From: Ktedonobacterales bacterium
GTDB taxonomy: Bacteria; Chloroflexota; Ktedonobacteria; Ktedonobacterales; JACDGC01
Length of the DNA stretch: 5,022 nucleotides
Reading direction: 5' to 3'
Assembly: GCA_013815535.1 (NCBI GenBank)
Contig: JACDGC010000349.1
Coordinates: 1 to 5,022, forward strand
The translations under genes were made by a program, and so were the position numbers. Below are positions 4,115 to 5,022 of the stretch, in pieces (within the stretch, counting starts at the first letter, position 1; every line of letters begins with the position of its first letter). The notes below the pieces were generated by a model. It was not told the origin of the DNA and searched no databases. It was given only the letters and a program-made list of their open reading frames with translations.

Positions 4115-5022
4115 ATGACCAAGATCGTTTTCTGCGACGTTGAGGGCACGTTGCTCAGTGCCAGCTTTCCCGCCATCGTGCTGGCCGAAGCGCAGCGCAT
4201 GGGCACGCTGACGGTGAGCCAACGGGCGCAAGCAGGGGCGCTGGGCGTGCTGGGTCGCACGCTGCCCGGTGGCGCTGGACGCGCGCTGCAGATGGTGGGC
4301 GTCATTCGCGCGGTCGCAGGCACAACCATTGCCGCACTCGAAGATGTCTTAGCGGCCAGCATGCCCACGGTGTTGGCCGCGCTGAAACCAACGATGGTTG
4401 CCCGGCTGCGTGCTCACCAAGCTGAGGGGTATCAGGTGGTGCTGCTCAGCGCGGGGTTGCACGCGGGCATCGTGCGTCTGGCGGCCACGCTGGGCGGGCG
4501 CGGCGAGGGCACCAAGCTGCGCATCGATGGCGGGCGCTATACCGGCCAACTGGATGGCCCCATTTGCCAGGGCAAAGGCAAAGCCGCCCGCGCCGCCGCC
4601 ATCTTGCGCGAATTTGATGCTGACCCCGCTGCGTGCATCGCCTATGGCGACACTGGCAGTGATGCTTTCTACCTCGCGATGATGGGACATCCCCACGCGG
4701 TCGACCCCGATGCCAAGCTCATGGCCCTGGCCACCCAACGCCAATGGCCGATCATTCAGACACTGGCGGATGATGCGGTGCAGATGCGCGATGCCACGGC
4801 CCCCACGACTACCCTGCCGCCTGATGTGGAAGCGCAAGCCCAGGAAACCCTGCGCCAGTTCGTCACTCCGCGCCGTGTGCCCCTGCGTCCCAAAGAGGCC
4901 GCCATCTTGGCTGGGTCTACCCCCCTCACCTTCGCCAATGGATTGGTCGGTGCCGCGTGGGGCACCGGGCCAACGATGCTGCTGGTCCACGGCTGGGAAG
5001 GGCGTGGCACGAACCTGAGCGC
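4115..5022 (+). CDS. HAD-type phosphatase fused to an alpha/beta hydrolase, 3' end outside window
   Basis: An uninterrupted frame of 302 codons runs off the right edge with no stop. Residues 1 to about 220 are a phosphoserine-phosphatase-like HAD domain (subfamily IB type). Motif I is FCDVEGTLL, with nucleophile Asp8 and Glu10 where Asp is usual. Motif II is Ser112 in LLSAG, the motif III Lys is 154 or 156 in GKGK, and motif IV is GDTGSD with Asp179 and Asp183. After a linker at about 221-245, the frame continues into what looks like the start of an alpha/beta hydrolase: FVTPRRVPLRPKE, then WGTGPTMLLVHGWEGRGTN, whose HGW (292-294) is the typical oxyanion-hole strand-loop. The catalytic Ser, Asp and His would lie beyond the window. 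The predicted protein is cytosolic, since no signal peptide or membrane segment is visible. Regulation is suggested by a TetR-type operator in the promoter. The phosphatase domain call is firm. The hydrolase call rests on about 50 residues, and the substrates are unknown. Confidence 0.85.
   Translation, partial: MTKIVFCDVEGTLLSASFPAIVLAEAQRMGTLTVSQRAQAGALGVLGRTLPGGAGRALQMVGVIRAVAGTTIAALEDVLAASMPTVLAALKPTMVARLRAHQAEGYQVVLLSAGLHAGIVRLAATLGGRGEGTKLRIDGGRYTGQLDGPICQGKGKAARAAAILREFDADPAACIAYGDTGSDAFYLAMMGHPHAVDPDAKLMALATQRQWPIIQTLADDAVQMRDATAPTTTLPPDVEAQAQETLRQFVTPRRVPLRPKEAAILAGSTPLTFANGLVGAAWGTGPTMLLVHGWEGRGTNLS

Noticed and set aside
4349..4990. A long open frame on the minus strand opposite the HAD-hydrolase gene
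   Set aside because: It is antisense to a frame with clear HAD motifs and is explained by high GC content. The same applies to the minus-strand frames opposite the sedolisins (716-1231, 1948-2787) and the methyltransferase (3324-3791, 3568-3975).

Overview
The window is GC-rich (about 60% by eye) bacterial DNA. Every gene I can support lies on the + strand. In order they are: the 3' part of a sedolisin (S53) serine-carboxyl peptidase gene, a complete paralogous sedolisin gene encoding a predicted lipoprotein, a class I SAM-dependent O-methyltransferase gene, and the 5' part of a gene that fuses a HAD-type phosphatase to an alpha/beta hydrolase. There is no mobile element, CRISPR array, tRNA or rRNA. 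The lipobox, the sigma70-like promoters and the gene families point to a bacterium. Chloroflexota is my weak guess from the combination of families, not something the sequence proves.

Layout: 2-1111 and 1243-2568 are two head-to-tail sedolisin genes that look like a tandem duplication. Their 3' ends remain about 90% identical in DNA while the middles have drifted. Both keep the catalytic Glu/Asp/Asp/Ser set and the C-terminal calcium site. The complete copy has only a short Ser/Thr/Gly/Pro linker where most family members carry a large propeptide. After it come an 18-bp perfect hairpin (2600-2642), a good promoter (2668-2696) and the methyltransferase (2767-3804), which ends in another long hairpin (3813-3858).

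The 310-bp gap 3805-4114 is the least ordinary part. It holds a second promoter of nearly the same design as the methyltransferase promoter (3904-3932), about 128 bp of structured sequence without a convincing ORF, and a classic intrinsic terminator with eight Ts (4038-4066). Together these form a self-contained transcription unit that could encode a small RNA or an attenuated leader. Its T-tract runs directly into the TTGACA -35 of the next promoter, which is followed by a 14-bp TetR/NemR-like inverted repeat (4078-4091) and then the HAD-hydrolase gene (4115 to the window end). That gene is open at the 3' edge and has no stop in this window.

The genes do not form one operon: each of the last three units has its own promoter-like signals and is separated from its neighbours by hairpins. 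The sedolisins probably degrade protein outside the membrane. The methyltransferase and the fused hydrolase have no identifiable substrate, and nothing ties them to a shared pathway beyond proximity and promoter design.
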